Shown piece after piece: positions 16,304 to 23,375 of a stretch of DNA of 38,942 bases. A program made the position numbers and the translations under genes. Within the stretch, counting starts at the first letter, position 1. The number at the start of each line of letters is the position of its first letter. The stretch is from JAJDIA01 sp031555145 (GTDB lineage: Bacteria; Bacteroidota; Bacteroidia; Bacteroidales; Tannerellaceae): positions 1-38,942 of the forward strand of contig JAVBUR010000131.1 of assembly GCA_031555145.1 (NCBI GenBank), read 5' to 3'. The notes under the pieces are model-generated. The model was not told where the DNA came from and did no database searches. It was given only the letters and a program-made list of their open reading frames with translations.

Positions 16304-17611
16304 TCACTCAAATATTTCGCTGAAATCGTCCCAGGACTTGCCGGGAAGTATCTGATTCAGGATCACGCCGGCAATAGAGGCCAATGCCATTCCTTCGACA
16401 GCGAACACCGTACCGAAGTGAATGCTTGCTCCTCCGATACCTAACACAAGGATCACAGAAGCGATCACCAGGTTACGCTTCACACCAAAGTCTACCTTGT
16501 TATCGACCAGCATTCGCAGTCCGCTTGAGGCGATAATACCGAACAACAGAATGGAAACCCCACCCATTACCGGCGAAGGGATAGACGAAAGCACCGCTGC
16601 TATTTTACCACAAAAACCGAAGGTGATGGCCAGACAGGCCGCTCCGATAAACAGATAAATACTGAACGCGCGCGTAATAGCCAGCACGCCGATATTCTCG
16701 CCGTAGGTTGTATTAGGTGGCCCACCCAGCATGGAGGCAAGTATCGTCGCCACTCCATCCCCCATCATCGAACGGTCCAGACCGGGATCGGCTATCAGGT
16801 TTTTTTCCACCACCTTACTCAATACCAACTGGTGACCGATATGCTCAGCAATAGGAACAATACTGACCGGTACCATCATCAGCAGGATACGCCAGGAGAA
16901 CACCGGCGTATAATCCATAAAGGGAATCATAAACGGAGGCATCTCTACCCAACCGGCATCACATACCACCTGCGTATCCACCATTCCCATAGCCACAGCA
17001 ACCAGATAACCACCAACAATACCGATCAACACGGGGATCACACTGAAAAACCGTTTCCCGAATATCGCCACGAGAATGGTAACCGTCAATGTAATCAATC
17101 CTACCATAACCGATTTAATATCATACTCGCCCGTCGGCCCGTTAGATGCCATACTCACTGCCGTAGCCGCCAATCCCAGGCCGATCACCATAATCACCGG
17201 GCCTACCACTACAGGCGGTAACAGCTTCATCAGCCAACGAGTTCCAGCCTTATGAATTACCAACGCAACCAAGGCATATGTAATTCCAACCATCAAGCTC
17301 CCCACTAGGTAACTGCCGGCGGCCATGCCCGCATCCGGATTAGCTTCCAGCGCTTTCACTGCAATAATAGGGCTGATAAATGCAAACGACGACCCAAGAT
17401 AAGACGGTGCCTTCCCCTGTGTAATCAAAATGAATGCCAATGTCCCTACCCCACTCGACACCAACGCCACCGCCGGACTCATTCCGGTCAATGCAGGAAC
17501 CAGCACCGTAGCGCCAAACATGGCAAATAAATGTTGAACACTTAATAATAATCCCTGCAACAAGCCGGGCTTTTCCTTAATTCCTAAAACTACTTTCTGT
17601 TGATTGTCCAT
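16304..17611 (-). CDS. uraA: Uracil permease (NCS2 family)
   Basis: A 435-residue membrane transporter of the nucleobase-cation symporter-2 family, with about 14 hydrophobic segments. PAVALVSSGVGTLAFI, SYLGSSFAFI and the substrate-site motif VPVSIVPIAEHIGH (E and H) match uracil permease rather than xanthine permease, and PNTTYGENIGVLAITRA with NTTYGEN is the UraA signature. It imports uracil with H+ for pyrimidine salvage. The ATG at 17611 (MDNQQKVV) is chosen over one 33 bp upstream because it places the protein just before KPGLLQGLLLSVQHLFAMFGAT. A -7 element lies at 17660-17667. Its stop codon is 4 bp from the convergent AlkD-like gene. Confidence 0.92.
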   Translation of the reverse strand: MDNQQKVVLGIKEKPGLLQGLLLSVQHLFAMFGATVLVPALTGMSPAVALVSSGVGTLAFILITQGKAPSYLGSSFAFISPIIAVKALEANPDAGMAAGSYLVGSLMVGITYALVALVIHKAGTRWLMKLLPPVVVGPVIMVIGLGLAATAVSMASNGPTGEYDIKSVMVGLITLTVTILVAIFGKRFFSVIPVLIGIVGGYLVAVAMGMVDTQVVCDAGWVEMPPFMIPFMDYTPVFSWRILLMMVPVSIVPIAEHIGHQLVLSKVVEKNLIADPGLDRSMMGDGVATILASMLGGPPNTTYGENIGVLAITRAFSIYLFIGAACLAITFGFCGKIAAVLSSIPSPVMGGVSILLFGIIASSGLRMLVDNKVDFGVKRNLVIASVILVLGIGGASIHFGTVFAVEGMALASIAGVILNQILPGKSWDDFSEIFE

Positions 17612-17659
17612 CGTATCAGATTCACAAAGGTGTCTATTTATCATTTATATCAGTGATTG

Positions 17660-17667
17660 CAAAAATA
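17660..17667 (-). promoter_or_regulatory. -7 promoter element of the uracil permease gene
   Basis: Minus-strand TATTTTTG matches TAnnTTTG and lies 48 bp before the chosen start codon at 17611. An obvious -33 element was not found. Confidence 0.4.
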
Positions 17668-17806
17668 CATAGTATCTATGAAAAACATATCTTTGCACAC
17701 TGTACACGGTAGGAGATACCCAACCGGACCAACAGCAACTTGCGATTCCCCTCTTTTCAAACTGACACCGTTCGATACCATAACCGAGAAAGAAAGATAT
17801 TCTCCG

Positions 17807-17893
17807 CGGAAAGGGAGGGATTCGAACCCTCGGTACCCGTAAGAGTACAACGGTTTTCGAGACCGTCCCGATCGACCACTCCGGCACCTTTCC
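17807..17893 (-). tRNA. tRNA-Ser (anticodon CGA)
   Basis: Read on the minus strand, the 7-bp acceptor stem is GGAAAGG/CCTTTCC, the anticodon stem ACGGT/ACCGT carries the loop CTCGAAA with anticodon CGA, and the T stem GAGGG/CCCTC carries TTCGAAT. The long variable arm is the class II form expected for serine, and the discriminator base is G. CCA is not encoded. It should read UCG codons. It has its own -7 element upstream at 17906-17913. Confidence 0.95.
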
Positions 17894-17905
17894 TCTTTCG
17901 GATAG

Positions 17906-17913
17906 CAAAAATA
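17906..17913 (-). promoter_or_regulatory. -7 promoter element of tRNA-Ser
   Basis: Minus-strand TATTTTTG matches TAnnTTTG and lies 12 bp before the tRNA 5' end, a fitting distance for a tRNA transcript. A CAAA on the plus strand at 17929-17932 could be a -33 element at slightly short spacing. Confidence 0.45.
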
Positions 17914-17959
17914 GAAAAAAGCAACAAACAAATCACCATCTTCTCCTGTTTTTTTTCAG

Positions 17960-17967
17960 TACCTTTG
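17960..17967 (+). promoter_or_regulatory. -7 promoter element of the small basic protein gene
   Basis: TACCTTTG matches TAnnTTTG and lies 21 bp before the ATG at 17989. It is divergent from the tRNA-Ser promoter about 50 bp away. Confidence 0.5.
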
Positions 17968-17988
17968 CCACGTAAAAACGATGTACAT

Positions 17989-18189
17989 ATGAAATCAAAA
18001 AAGAACATGCAACGTGATTACATCAAAGCCAACCGCAAAGCAAGCCGCGAGGCTGAGATAGAAAATCACTCCCGCCCGATCAATTTCTCCCGGGTACACC
18101 AATCGAAAAAGGTTTACGACCGTAAACGCATGAGGGCAGACGATCAAAAGGGTCTGCCCTTGTTATTTCTCAGAACCCCAGCAGCGTAG
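17989..18189 (+). CDS. Small basic protein of unknown function
   Basis: A 66-residue, strongly basic protein: MKSKKNMQRDYIKANRKASR at the N terminus, then PINFSRVHQSKKVYDRKRMRADD. The lysine and arginine content suggests binding to RNA, the ribosome or another polyanion, but no known domain can be named. A -7 element (17960-17967) lies just upstream, and the ATG at 17989 is the first after it; a longer in-frame reading back to 17740 would run across the tRNA gene and is rejected. A terminator-like hairpin (18134-18159) falls inside the last third of the frame, and the final 20 bp overlap the end of higA on the other strand. From memory, short proteins of this kind occur widely in Bacteroidales. 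Confidence 0.7.
   Translation: MKSKKNMQRDYIKANRKASREAEIENHSRPINFSRVHQSKKVYDRKRMRADDQKGLPLLFLRTPAA
18134..18168 (+). terminator. Terminator-like hairpin inside the end of the small basic protein gene
   Basis: GGGCAGAC (18134-18141) pairs exactly with GTCTGCCC (18152-18159) around a 10-nt loop, followed by TTGTTATTT. It ends 30 bp before the stop codon, so termination here would cut the reading frame short. It also lies just beyond the 3' end of higA on the opposite strand, where it lacks a T-run. Confidence 0.5.
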
Positions 18190-18535
18190 CCGGAGGAATG
18201 TTGAGCACCTCACAAATATGCCGGGAAGTTTTCAGGCTTGGTTCCGAGCGCCCTGCCAGATAATCGCTTACACGAGACTGGCTGACACCAATTTCCCGGG
18301 CAAAATCTTTCTTGGAAATCCCTTTTTCCTCGATCGACACCTTCAGCAACTCGGCCACCGTCAGTTTGGTGATAGGAAAATGTTCCTGTTCATACTCTAT
18401 GACGACATCCGACATCAACGTCAACTCGACAGTTTGCTTGTCTGTCGGATGTGCGCGTTCGTAAACCAGTGGTAGAAGCACTTCTATCCGTTCCAAAGCA
18501 AATACGTATTGTTCCTTAGTAATACTTTTTTTCAT
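18170..18535 (-). CDS. higA: HigA-type antitoxin (XRE family)
   Basis: A 121-residue antitoxin and repressor of a type II toxin-antitoxin pair. The C-terminal half (about 55-120) is a helix-turn-helix domain of the XRE family, with KKDFAREIGVSQSRVSDYLAGRSEPSL as recognition region; the N-terminal half probably binds the toxin. The ATG at 18535 (MKKSITKEQYVF) is chosen over one at 18583, which lies inside higB. The gene starts 10 bp after the higB stop, the toxin-first order typical of higBA. Its last 20 bp overlap the end of the small basic protein gene on the other strand. Confidence 0.88.
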   Translation of the reverse strand: MKKSITKEQYVFALERIEVLLPLVYERAHPTDKQTVELTLMSDVVIEYEQEHFPITKLTVAELLKVSIEEKGISKKDFAREIGVSQSRVSDYLAGRSEPSLKTSRHICEVLNIPPATLLGF

Positions 18536-18545
18536 TACAAACGGT

Positions 18546-18845
18546 TTAAATAATCGAACACTTACTCTTATCATACTCATCATGCGTCCCTACACATCGG
18601 ATGAACACATACCCGATCGCAAAATTGACAACAACCACCAACTGATACTTGCTGCCTTTTAGATGGAATACATAATGTTGGTTTTCCACACTCTCCACAT
18701 CTGGGAAATCTTTTTTTATATCACCCAGGCTATTCCATTCCGCATACTTTACAATACTATACCAACGTTTCAGCCCCATACGAAAATCCTCGTATCCGGG
18801 CGTTGAATAGAAATCTCCCAGCTTTTTATGTAAAACAATTTTCAT
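18546..18845 (-). CDS. higB: HigB-type toxin (mRNA interferase)
   Basis: A 99-residue toxin of the HigB/RelE superfamily, whose members cut mRNA. The pattern KIVLHKKLGDFY, KRWYSIVKYAEWNSLGDIKKDFP, FHLKGSKYQLVVVVNF and a C-terminal FIRCVGTHDEYDK matches the HigB subfamily used by many Bacteroidetes and Proteobacteria; the conserved GTHxEYDK end is diagnostic. The ATG at 18845 is chosen over one at 18872, because the -7 element 18862-18869 lies between them. HigA is encoded 10 bp downstream and should repress the pair and neutralise the toxin. Confidence 0.9.
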   Translation of the reverse strand: MKIVLHKKLGDFYSTPGYEDFRMGLKRWYSIVKYAEWNSLGDIKKDFPDVESVENQHYVFHLKGSKYQLVVVVNFAIGYVFIRCVGTHDEYDKSKCSII

Positions 18846-18861
18846 ATCCCTGTTTATGACA

Positions 18862-18869
18862 CAAAAATA
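18862..18869 (-). promoter_or_regulatory. -7 promoter element of higBA
   Basis: Minus-strand TATTTTTG matches TAnnTTTG, 16 bp before the higB start. A plus-strand CAAA at 18895-18898 is a possible -33 at long spacing (25 bp). The palindrome GGTGTACC at 18888-18895 lies in the likely operator region and could be a HigA site, which is inference. Confidence 0.45.
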
Positions 18870-19024
18870 CACACTCTCAACGCAACAGGTGTACCAAAAT
18901 CACAATATCAGATGTATCAAATCTACAATTCGCCCTTAAAATAGCCACCGGAAGACATTAAACCACATATGGGTTGCATAAGCAATGAATAAGGTATGAA
19001 TACGGGGATAATACGTGTTACTTT

Positions 19025-19068
19025 AGAAAGAGGGTACAAGGCATAGCGAAAGAGAGTATAAGGCATAG
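19025..19068. repeat. Short tandem direct repeat between higB and the AraC-type gene
   Basis: Two adjacent copies of about 22 bp share GAAAGAG, GTA and AAGGCATAGC and differ at two positions. They lie in a 277-bp gap between the higB start and the end of the AraC-type gene; nothing else was recognised there beyond the higBA promoter. Confidence 0.5.
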
Positions 19069-19122
19069 CAGCAGTATTCTTGTGCTACTGTACATGAAAA
19101 TTTTCGGGATGCTTTTTGGGCT

Positions 19123-20235
19123 TCACTCCATATGCACTCCACGGAAATACTCAGTCGGAGTCATGCCTGTGATCTGGCGGAAGTTGCGGTGAGCAGTGGT
19201 ACGTGAACGATAGCCGACATCGAAAAAGGCATTCTGGAAGTTTTCCGTAGGCTTGCTGTGGATGATAGAGATGAATTCGTTGATACGCAAGCTGTTGATA
19301 TAAGCTGTATAATTATCATAACCCTGCTCCTGAATAGCCAACGAAAGGGTCGTGCGGTTCGTATAAATCCGTTCTACGATCTGCTCCATCGTCAGGTCGG
19401 GATCACGCCAGGCATGTTCTTCATGCACATAAGCCCGGAAGCGTTCGAAAATAGCAGCATTCTTTGATTCAACAACGTCCGGTTCGGTAGCAAGCAGCAT
19501 ATCATCCATACGCACATTTTCCGTATCGCCGGCAGTAGCTTCGACACTCGATTCACTGCTCCTGATCAACCGTACGAATAGTTCCAAATAAGCGACATAA
19601 AGGCTACATCCCACACTCACATAATAATAACAGACATTCACCACCGGGTGAGAAAAAAAGACCACCACCAGATAGGCAGTGCAATTTATCGTAAAAGCTG
19701 CGGCATATTTACGCATCCATACACGGTCGGTGTTATTATAGCGCCGTGTATAGGGTATAAAAAAGACGATCGCAAGAGGGGCAAAGATCAGCAAAGAGAG
19801 CAAGAGGCGGAAACTGACGTCGAATTGCAAGGCTTCCGGCAGCATTTCTCGTAGCGATCCATACGGTTTATACTCGACTCCCGCCCAAACGGTCAGCATC
19901 CACAACGCACCCAGTCCCAACACGGGCGAATAGAGCAACGCCAACCGCCTCCACTTGAGCCAACCGGGCGATACCACCTCGATAGGATAAAGGATATACG
20001 AGATCACCATCACCAGCCCCAGCAGCAACATAGGCACCGACACCACCAACGCCGGCACTTCGCCCTCAAGCAGATTGATAAAACGGTTACTACAATTCAG
20101 CACCGAAAACATCACAAAGCAGGCCAGGATCACACGCGAACGTTCTCCCTCATGACGCCGGAGGAACAATAGTGCAGCTATCAACAGGTATACAATAGCA
20201 GAAGCATATACGGTAGCAGGATAAAAAATACTCAT
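19123..20235 (-). CDS. Membrane-anchored AraC-family regulator
   Basis: A 370-residue protein with about six to seven hydrophobic segments in the first 225 residues, and a cytoplasmic AraC-type DNA-binding domain at the C terminus (about 265-368). The HTH region includes LTMEQIVERIYTNRTTLSLAI and a second helix pair up to FFDVGYRSRTTAHRNFRQITGMTPTEYFRG, the classic AraC signature. Such membrane-bound AraC proteins are common in Bacteroidetes and probably sense a signal at the inner membrane, but the ligand is unknown. The gene is divergent from the DUF5131 gene; the two -7 elements lie only 20 bp apart. Confidence 0.88.
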   Translation of the reverse strand: MSIFYPATVYASAIVYLLIAALLFLRRHEGERSRVILACFVMFSVLNCSNRFINLLEGEVPALVVSVPMLLLGLVMVISYILYPIEVVSPGWLKWRRLALLYSPVLGLGALWMLTVWAGVEYKPYGSLREMLPEALQFDVSFRLLLSLLIFAPLAIVFFIPYTRRYNNTDRVWMRKYAAAFTINCTAYLVVVFFSHPVVNVCYYYVSVGCSLYVAYLELFVRLIRSSESSVEATAGDTENVRMDDMLLATEPDVVESKNAAIFERFRAYVHEEHAWRDPDLTMEQIVERIYTNRTTLSLAIQEQGYDNYTAYINSLRINEFISIIHSKPTENFQNAFFDVGYRSRTTAHRNFRQITGMTPTEYFRGVHME

Positions 20236-20295
20236 GGTCTAAAATAACAGTCTATTGAGAGCGCCACCTCTATCCGGTGGTTTTATTTATATCCG

Positions 20296-20303
20296 CAAAG
20301 GTA
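20296..20303 (-). promoter_or_regulatory. -7 promoter element of the AraC-type regulator gene
   Basis: Minus-strand TACCTTTG matches TAnnTTTG. The transcript leader of about 55 nt contains a small CCACC/GGTGG hairpin (within 20262-20280). The -33 zone overlaps the -7 element of the divergent gene. Confidence 0.45.
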
Positions 20304-20323
20304 TAATATTACCGTGAATTGCC

Positions 20324-20331
20324 TATCTTTG
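20324..20331 (+). promoter_or_regulatory. -7 promoter element of the DUF5131 gene
   Basis: TATCTTTG is a perfect TAnnTTTG. It rules out the upstream in-frame TTG at 20319 as start codon and supports the ATG at 20382. Confidence 0.5.
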
Positions 20332-20381
20332 TCTCACTTCATTTTCATAAAAAAGATCGTGAAACAACGGGAAATGCTGCC

Positions 20382-21104
20382 ATGGACATGATGTGGAACC
20401 TGTGGCACGGCTGCCACAAGCTGAGTGCCGGTTGTCAGCATTGCTACGTATATCGGGGCGATGCCCGGCGCAACAGGGACAGTTCCATCGTTACCCAAAC
20501 GAAAAATTTCGACCTTCCCATCCGCCGCAAACGGAACGGAGAGTATAAGATACCACCGGGCACACACCTCTATACCTGTTTCACCTCCGACTTCTTTGTC
20601 GAAGACGCCGATCCCTGGCGCGCCGAAGCCTGGGAAATGATGCGCCTGCGCAGCGACCTCGACTTCACGATGATCACCAAACGTATCGACCGGGTAGCGG
20701 CTACCCTCCCCGACGACTGGGGTGAAGGTTATCCCAACGTCACGATCTGTTGTACAACAGAAAATCAGGATCGCGCCGACTACCGCCTGCCTATCTACCG
20801 CGCCCTCCCCATCCGGCATAAGATTATTATCTGCGAACCGTTATTGACTGCCATCGACCTGCGTCCGTTTGAGGTCGGTTCCTGGGTGGAGCAGGTCGTC
20901 GCAGGTGGCGAGTCGGGTAACGACGCCCGCCCCTGTCACTACGACTGGGTGATGGACATCCGCAGTGTCTGTATATATAATAATGTACCCTTCTGGTTCA
21001 AGCAAACCGGCGCTCTTTTCGTGAAAGATGGGCATACATACCACATCAAACGCCACTTTCAACACGCCCAAGCACGCAAAGCAGGAATTAATTTTAAGAA
21101 ATAG
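20382..21104 (+). CDS. DUF5131 (phage Gp37/Gp68-like) protein
   Basis: A 240-residue protein of the DUF5131 family, first named from phage proteins Gp37/Gp68. The N-terminal NLWHGCHKLSAGCQHCYVYRGDAR motif supplies three cysteines (C-x6-C-x2-C) that resemble the iron-sulfur cluster binding motif of radical SAM enzymes, and the body has a radical-SAM-like pattern (DLDFTMITKRIDR, NVTICCTTENQ, VVAGGESGNDARPC). The reaction is unknown. The start at 20382 is favoured because the -7 element lies at 20324-20331; the ATG at 20388 is also possible. It is transcribed alone; a DEAD-box operon follows after 224 bp. Members occur on phages, plasmids and chromosomes, and this one shows no phage genes around it. 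Confidence 0.85.
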   Translation: MDMMWNLWHGCHKLSAGCQHCYVYRGDARRNRDSSIVTQTKNFDLPIRRKRNGEYKIPPGTHLYTCFTSDFFVEDADPWRAEAWEMMRLRSDLDFTMITKRIDRVAATLPDDWGEGYPNVTICCTTENQDRADYRLPIYRALPIRHKIIICEPLLTAIDLRPFEVGSWVEQVVAGGESGNDARPCHYDWVMDIRSVCIYNNVPFWFKQTGALFVKDGHTYHIKRHFQHAQARKAGINFKK

Positions 21105-21163
21105 AGCACTTTCTGCGGTTTGTAATTAAATAATACCTATTTTTACGCCGTAAAACAATCGAG

Positions 21164-21194
21164 TTTGTATTTGTTCTTTTTTCGCTATGCTTTG
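21164..21194 (+). promoter_or_regulatory. Possible promoter of the DEAD-box operon
   Basis: TTTG at 21164-21167 lies 18 bp before TATGCTTTG (21186-21194), which resembles TAnnTTTG with one extra base. It is weak, and it would place the transcript start inside the first leader hairpin, so the real promoter may be further upstream. Confidence 0.25.
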
Positions 21195-21303
21195 GTTCGT
21201 GCCTTCCTGGCCGAACTTCTCATCGTCAGAATCGACACCACATCAACTTATTTGTTGCAATTATCCATTAGGGCTACCCTCCGGATCATGATCAGGACAG
21301 CCC
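21195..21303 (+). promoter_or_regulatory. Structured leader of the DEAD-box helicase operon
   Basis: Two strong stem-loops lie in the 224-bp gap before the helicase gene. The first pairs GTTCG (21195-21199) and GCC (21201-21203) with GGC (21209-21211) and CGAAC (21212-21216). The second pairs GGGCT (21271-21275) with AGCCC (21299-21303), with an inner TCC/GGA helix. Leaders that fold and respond to temperature or to the protein's own level are known for cold-shock and helicase genes elsewhere; such control here is inference. Confidence 0.45.
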
Positions 21304-21328
21304 CGTTTAGTAATTATAGTATTTATAA

Positions 21329-22462
21329 ATGACATTTCAAGAATTACACATAGCAGAGCCGGTTCTTAAAGCTCTGGTAACCAAAGAATACGAATCACCA
21401 ACTCCTATTCAGCAACAGGCCATACCAGTAGCCCTCAGCGGGCGTGACCTGTTGGGAATCGCTCAGACCGGAACAGGCAAGACCGCCGCTTTTGCTATCC
21501 CCATCATCCAACAACTGATTCAATCCAAAGCCGAAGGCCGCAAACGGGAAATCAAAGCATTGATACTCACCCCCACCCGCGAATTGGCGATACAGATTGA
21601 CGAATGTTTCCAGGATTACGCCTGCTTTACCCTCCTTCGCCATGCGGTGATCTTCGGGGGCGTAGGCCAAAAGCCGCAAGTAGACCAACTGAAACAGGGA
21701 GTCGACATCCTCGTGGCTACACCGGGACGCTTGCTCGACCTGATCAGCCAGCAATATATCTCGCTCGACCATATCCGTCACTTTGTGCTGGATGAGGCCG
21801 ACCGTATGCTCGACATGGGCTTTATCCACGATATCAAACGCTTGTTACCAATGCTGCCAAAACAGAAACAGACACTCTTCTTCTCGGCCACGATGCCTAA
21901 AGTCATCGCCGGCCTGTCGAAGTCTATCCTGCACAACCCCGTCCGGGTAGAAGTAGCGCCGGTAGCCTCGGTAGTCGACACCATCGAACAGCGTATCTAC
22001 TTCGTAGAGAAACCGCTGAAAGGCGACCTGCTCTTCAATGTACTGCAACGCGAACTGGACAAGTCCGTGCTGGTCTTTTCACGTACTAAACACGGAGCTG
22101 ACAAGATTGCCCGCATACTCAAGAAAAAAGGCATTGAATGCGACGCCATCCATGGAAATAAAACGCAGGGAGCCCGCCAACGGGCGCTCAGCAATTTCAA
22201 GTCGGGAGCTACCCGCGTGATCGTGGCAACCGATATCGCCGCCCGAGGCATCGATATCTCGAACCTGGAAATGGTGATCAACTACGACCTGCCCGATGTG
22301 GCCGAAACCTATGTACACCGCATTGGCCGTACCGGCCGTGCCGGACACAGTGGAATTGCCCTCACCTTCTGTTCGGAAGAAGAACGTACAATGGTGAAAG
22401 ACATCCAGAAACTCACCGGCAAAACGCTGAAAGCGGCCGCTATCCCTTCAATGAATATCTAA
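21329..22462 (+). CDS. DEAD-box ATP-dependent RNA helicase (RhlE-like)
   Basis: A 377-residue RNA helicase that unwinds RNA duplexes with ATP. All core motifs are present: Q motif (SPTPIQQQAI), AQTGTGKT at 45-52, PTREL at 82-86, DEAD at 155-158, SAT in FFSATMPK, ATDIAARGIDI and HRIGRTGRAG. The tail after the core is very short, unlike DeaD/CsdA or DbpA, so the minimal RhlE-like type fits best. It begins an apparent operon with a cold-shock-domain protein (21 bp downstream) and an RRM protein, suggesting a role in RNA remodelling at low temperature or ribosome assembly. The upstream leader has strong hairpins. Confidence 0.93.
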   Translation: MTFQELHIAEPVLKALVTKEYESPTPIQQQAIPVALSGRDLLGIAQTGTGKTAAFAIPIIQQLIQSKAEGRKREIKALILTPTRELAIQIDECFQDYACFTLLRHAVIFGGVGQKPQVDQLKQGVDILVATPGRLLDLISQQYISLDHIRHFVLDEADRMLDMGFIHDIKRLLPMLPKQKQTLFFSATMPKVIAGLSKSILHNPVRVEVAPVASVVDTIEQRIYFVEKPLKGDLLFNVLQRELDKSVLVFSRTKHGADKIARILKKKGIECDAIHGNKTQGARQRALSNFKSGATRVIVATDIAARGIDISNLEMVINYDLPDVAETYVHRIGRTGRAGHSGIALTFCSEEERTMVKDIQKLTGKTLKAAAIPSMNI

Positions 22463-22483
22463 CATTAAAATACATCATCCAGT

Positions 22484-22930
22484 ATGGCTAAATCCGTTTC
22501 GTTCAACAAGCGAGAAATAGAAAAAAAGAAACAAAGTAAAAGAAAGGAAAAAGAAGAACGCAAACTGCAGCGCAAAGCAAGCGGCGGTAGCGGTTCGTTT
22601 GAAGACATGATCGCTTATGTAGACGAGAATGGCATGATCACTGATACCCCACCCGATCCCAATCGCAAGATCGAAGTGGATCTGGAAGACATCGCCGTCT
22701 CCACTCCCAAAAAAGAAGAATCGGAAGATACCGTACCGACCGGCCACGTAGACTATTTCAATGCCGACAAAGGATACGGCTTTATCAAAGGCGGCGGCGG
22801 TCCGGCCGACAAGTATTTCTTCCATATCAGTAACGCTCCGGAGAACATTGCCGAAGGCAACAAGGTAACGTTCGAGCTCGAAAGAGGTCCCAAAGGTATG
22901 AACGCAGTTAATATCACCATAATTAAATAA
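22484..22930 (+). CDS. Cold-shock domain protein with basic N-terminal extension
   Basis: A 148-residue protein whose C-terminal part (about 86-147) is a cold-shock (CSD) domain: GHVDYFNADKGYGFIK gives RNP1, and KYFFHIS the RNP2-like strand. The first 40 residues are very rich in lysine, arginine and glutamate (KKKQSKRKEKEERKLQRK) and may form a charged helix that binds RNA or protein. A linker with many acidic residues and prolines joins the two. It is larger than the usual 65-70-residue CspA. It lies 21 bp after the helicase gene and 32 bp before the RRM gene, so the three are probably co-transcribed RNA-binding partners. Confidence 0.9.
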   Translation: MAKSVSFNKREIEKKKQSKRKEKEERKLQRKASGGSGSFEDMIAYVDENGMITDTPPDPNRKIEVDLEDIAVSTPKKEESEDTVPTGHVDYFNADKGYGFIKGGGGPADKYFFHISNAPENIAEGNKVTFELERGPKGMNAVNITIIK

Positions 22931-22962
22931 GACAATTATCGTTTTCCATTAAAACAATTCAA

Positions 22963-23361
22963 ATGAACATTTACATTTCAAATTTAAGCTACAGCACTCA
23001 GAGTGAAAGCTTACAGGATTTATTCGCGGCGTACGGAGAGGTTACTTCCGCTAACATCATCACCGATCGTGAAACAGGAAGATCACGCGGCTTCGGCTTC
23101 GTAGAAATGCCCGACGACGCCGAAGGACAGAAAGCCATCGACGAACTCAACGGTACAGACTTCGAAGGGAAAACGATCAGCGTAAACGTGGCTCGTCCCC
23201 GTACTGAAAGACCCGCAGGTGGTGGTTACGGCGGCAACCGCGGTGGCGGTGGTGGCTATGGCAACCGTGGCGGCGGTGGTGGCTACGGCGGTGGCAACCG
23301 TGGTGGTGGTTACGGTGGTGGCCGCGATGGCGGCGACGGCTACAACAAAAGACGTTATTAA
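22963..23361 (+). CDS. RRM-domain RNA-binding protein with glycine-rich tail
   Basis: A 132-residue protein with one RNA recognition motif (about 1-80), showing RNP2 as IYISNL and RNP1 as RGFGFVEM, followed by a glycine-, arginine- and tyrosine-rich tail (GGGGYGNRGGG repeats) of about 45 residues. Such single-RRM proteins are abundant in Bacteroidetes (the Rbp family), where they are RNA-binding regulators; the target is not known from sequence. The tail resembles that of plant glycine-rich RNA-binding proteins and may favour weak multivalent contacts. It is the last gene of the DEAD-CSD-RRM group and is followed by a clear terminator. Confidence 0.92.
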   Translation: MNIYISNLSYSTQSESLQDLFAAYGEVTSANIITDRETGRSRGFGFVEMPDDAEGQKAIDELNGTDFEGKTISVNVARPRTERPAGGGYGGNRGGGGGYGNRGGGGGYGGGNRGGGYGGGRDGGDGYNKRRY

Positions 23362-23375
23362 TCCGTAGTATACAG

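Noticed and set aside
17645..17931. Two minus-strand frames of 87 and 93 codons
   Set aside because: They run through the tRNA-Ser gene, a common source of false genes.
17807..18845. Integrative island at tRNA-Ser
   Set aside because: No integrase gene or repeat of the tRNA 3' end was seen, so higBA near the tRNA is not enough evidence.
20382..21104. Prophage remnant because of the Gp37/Gp68-like name
   Set aside because: No integrase, structural or lysis gene is nearby and the gene has a normal host-type promoter.
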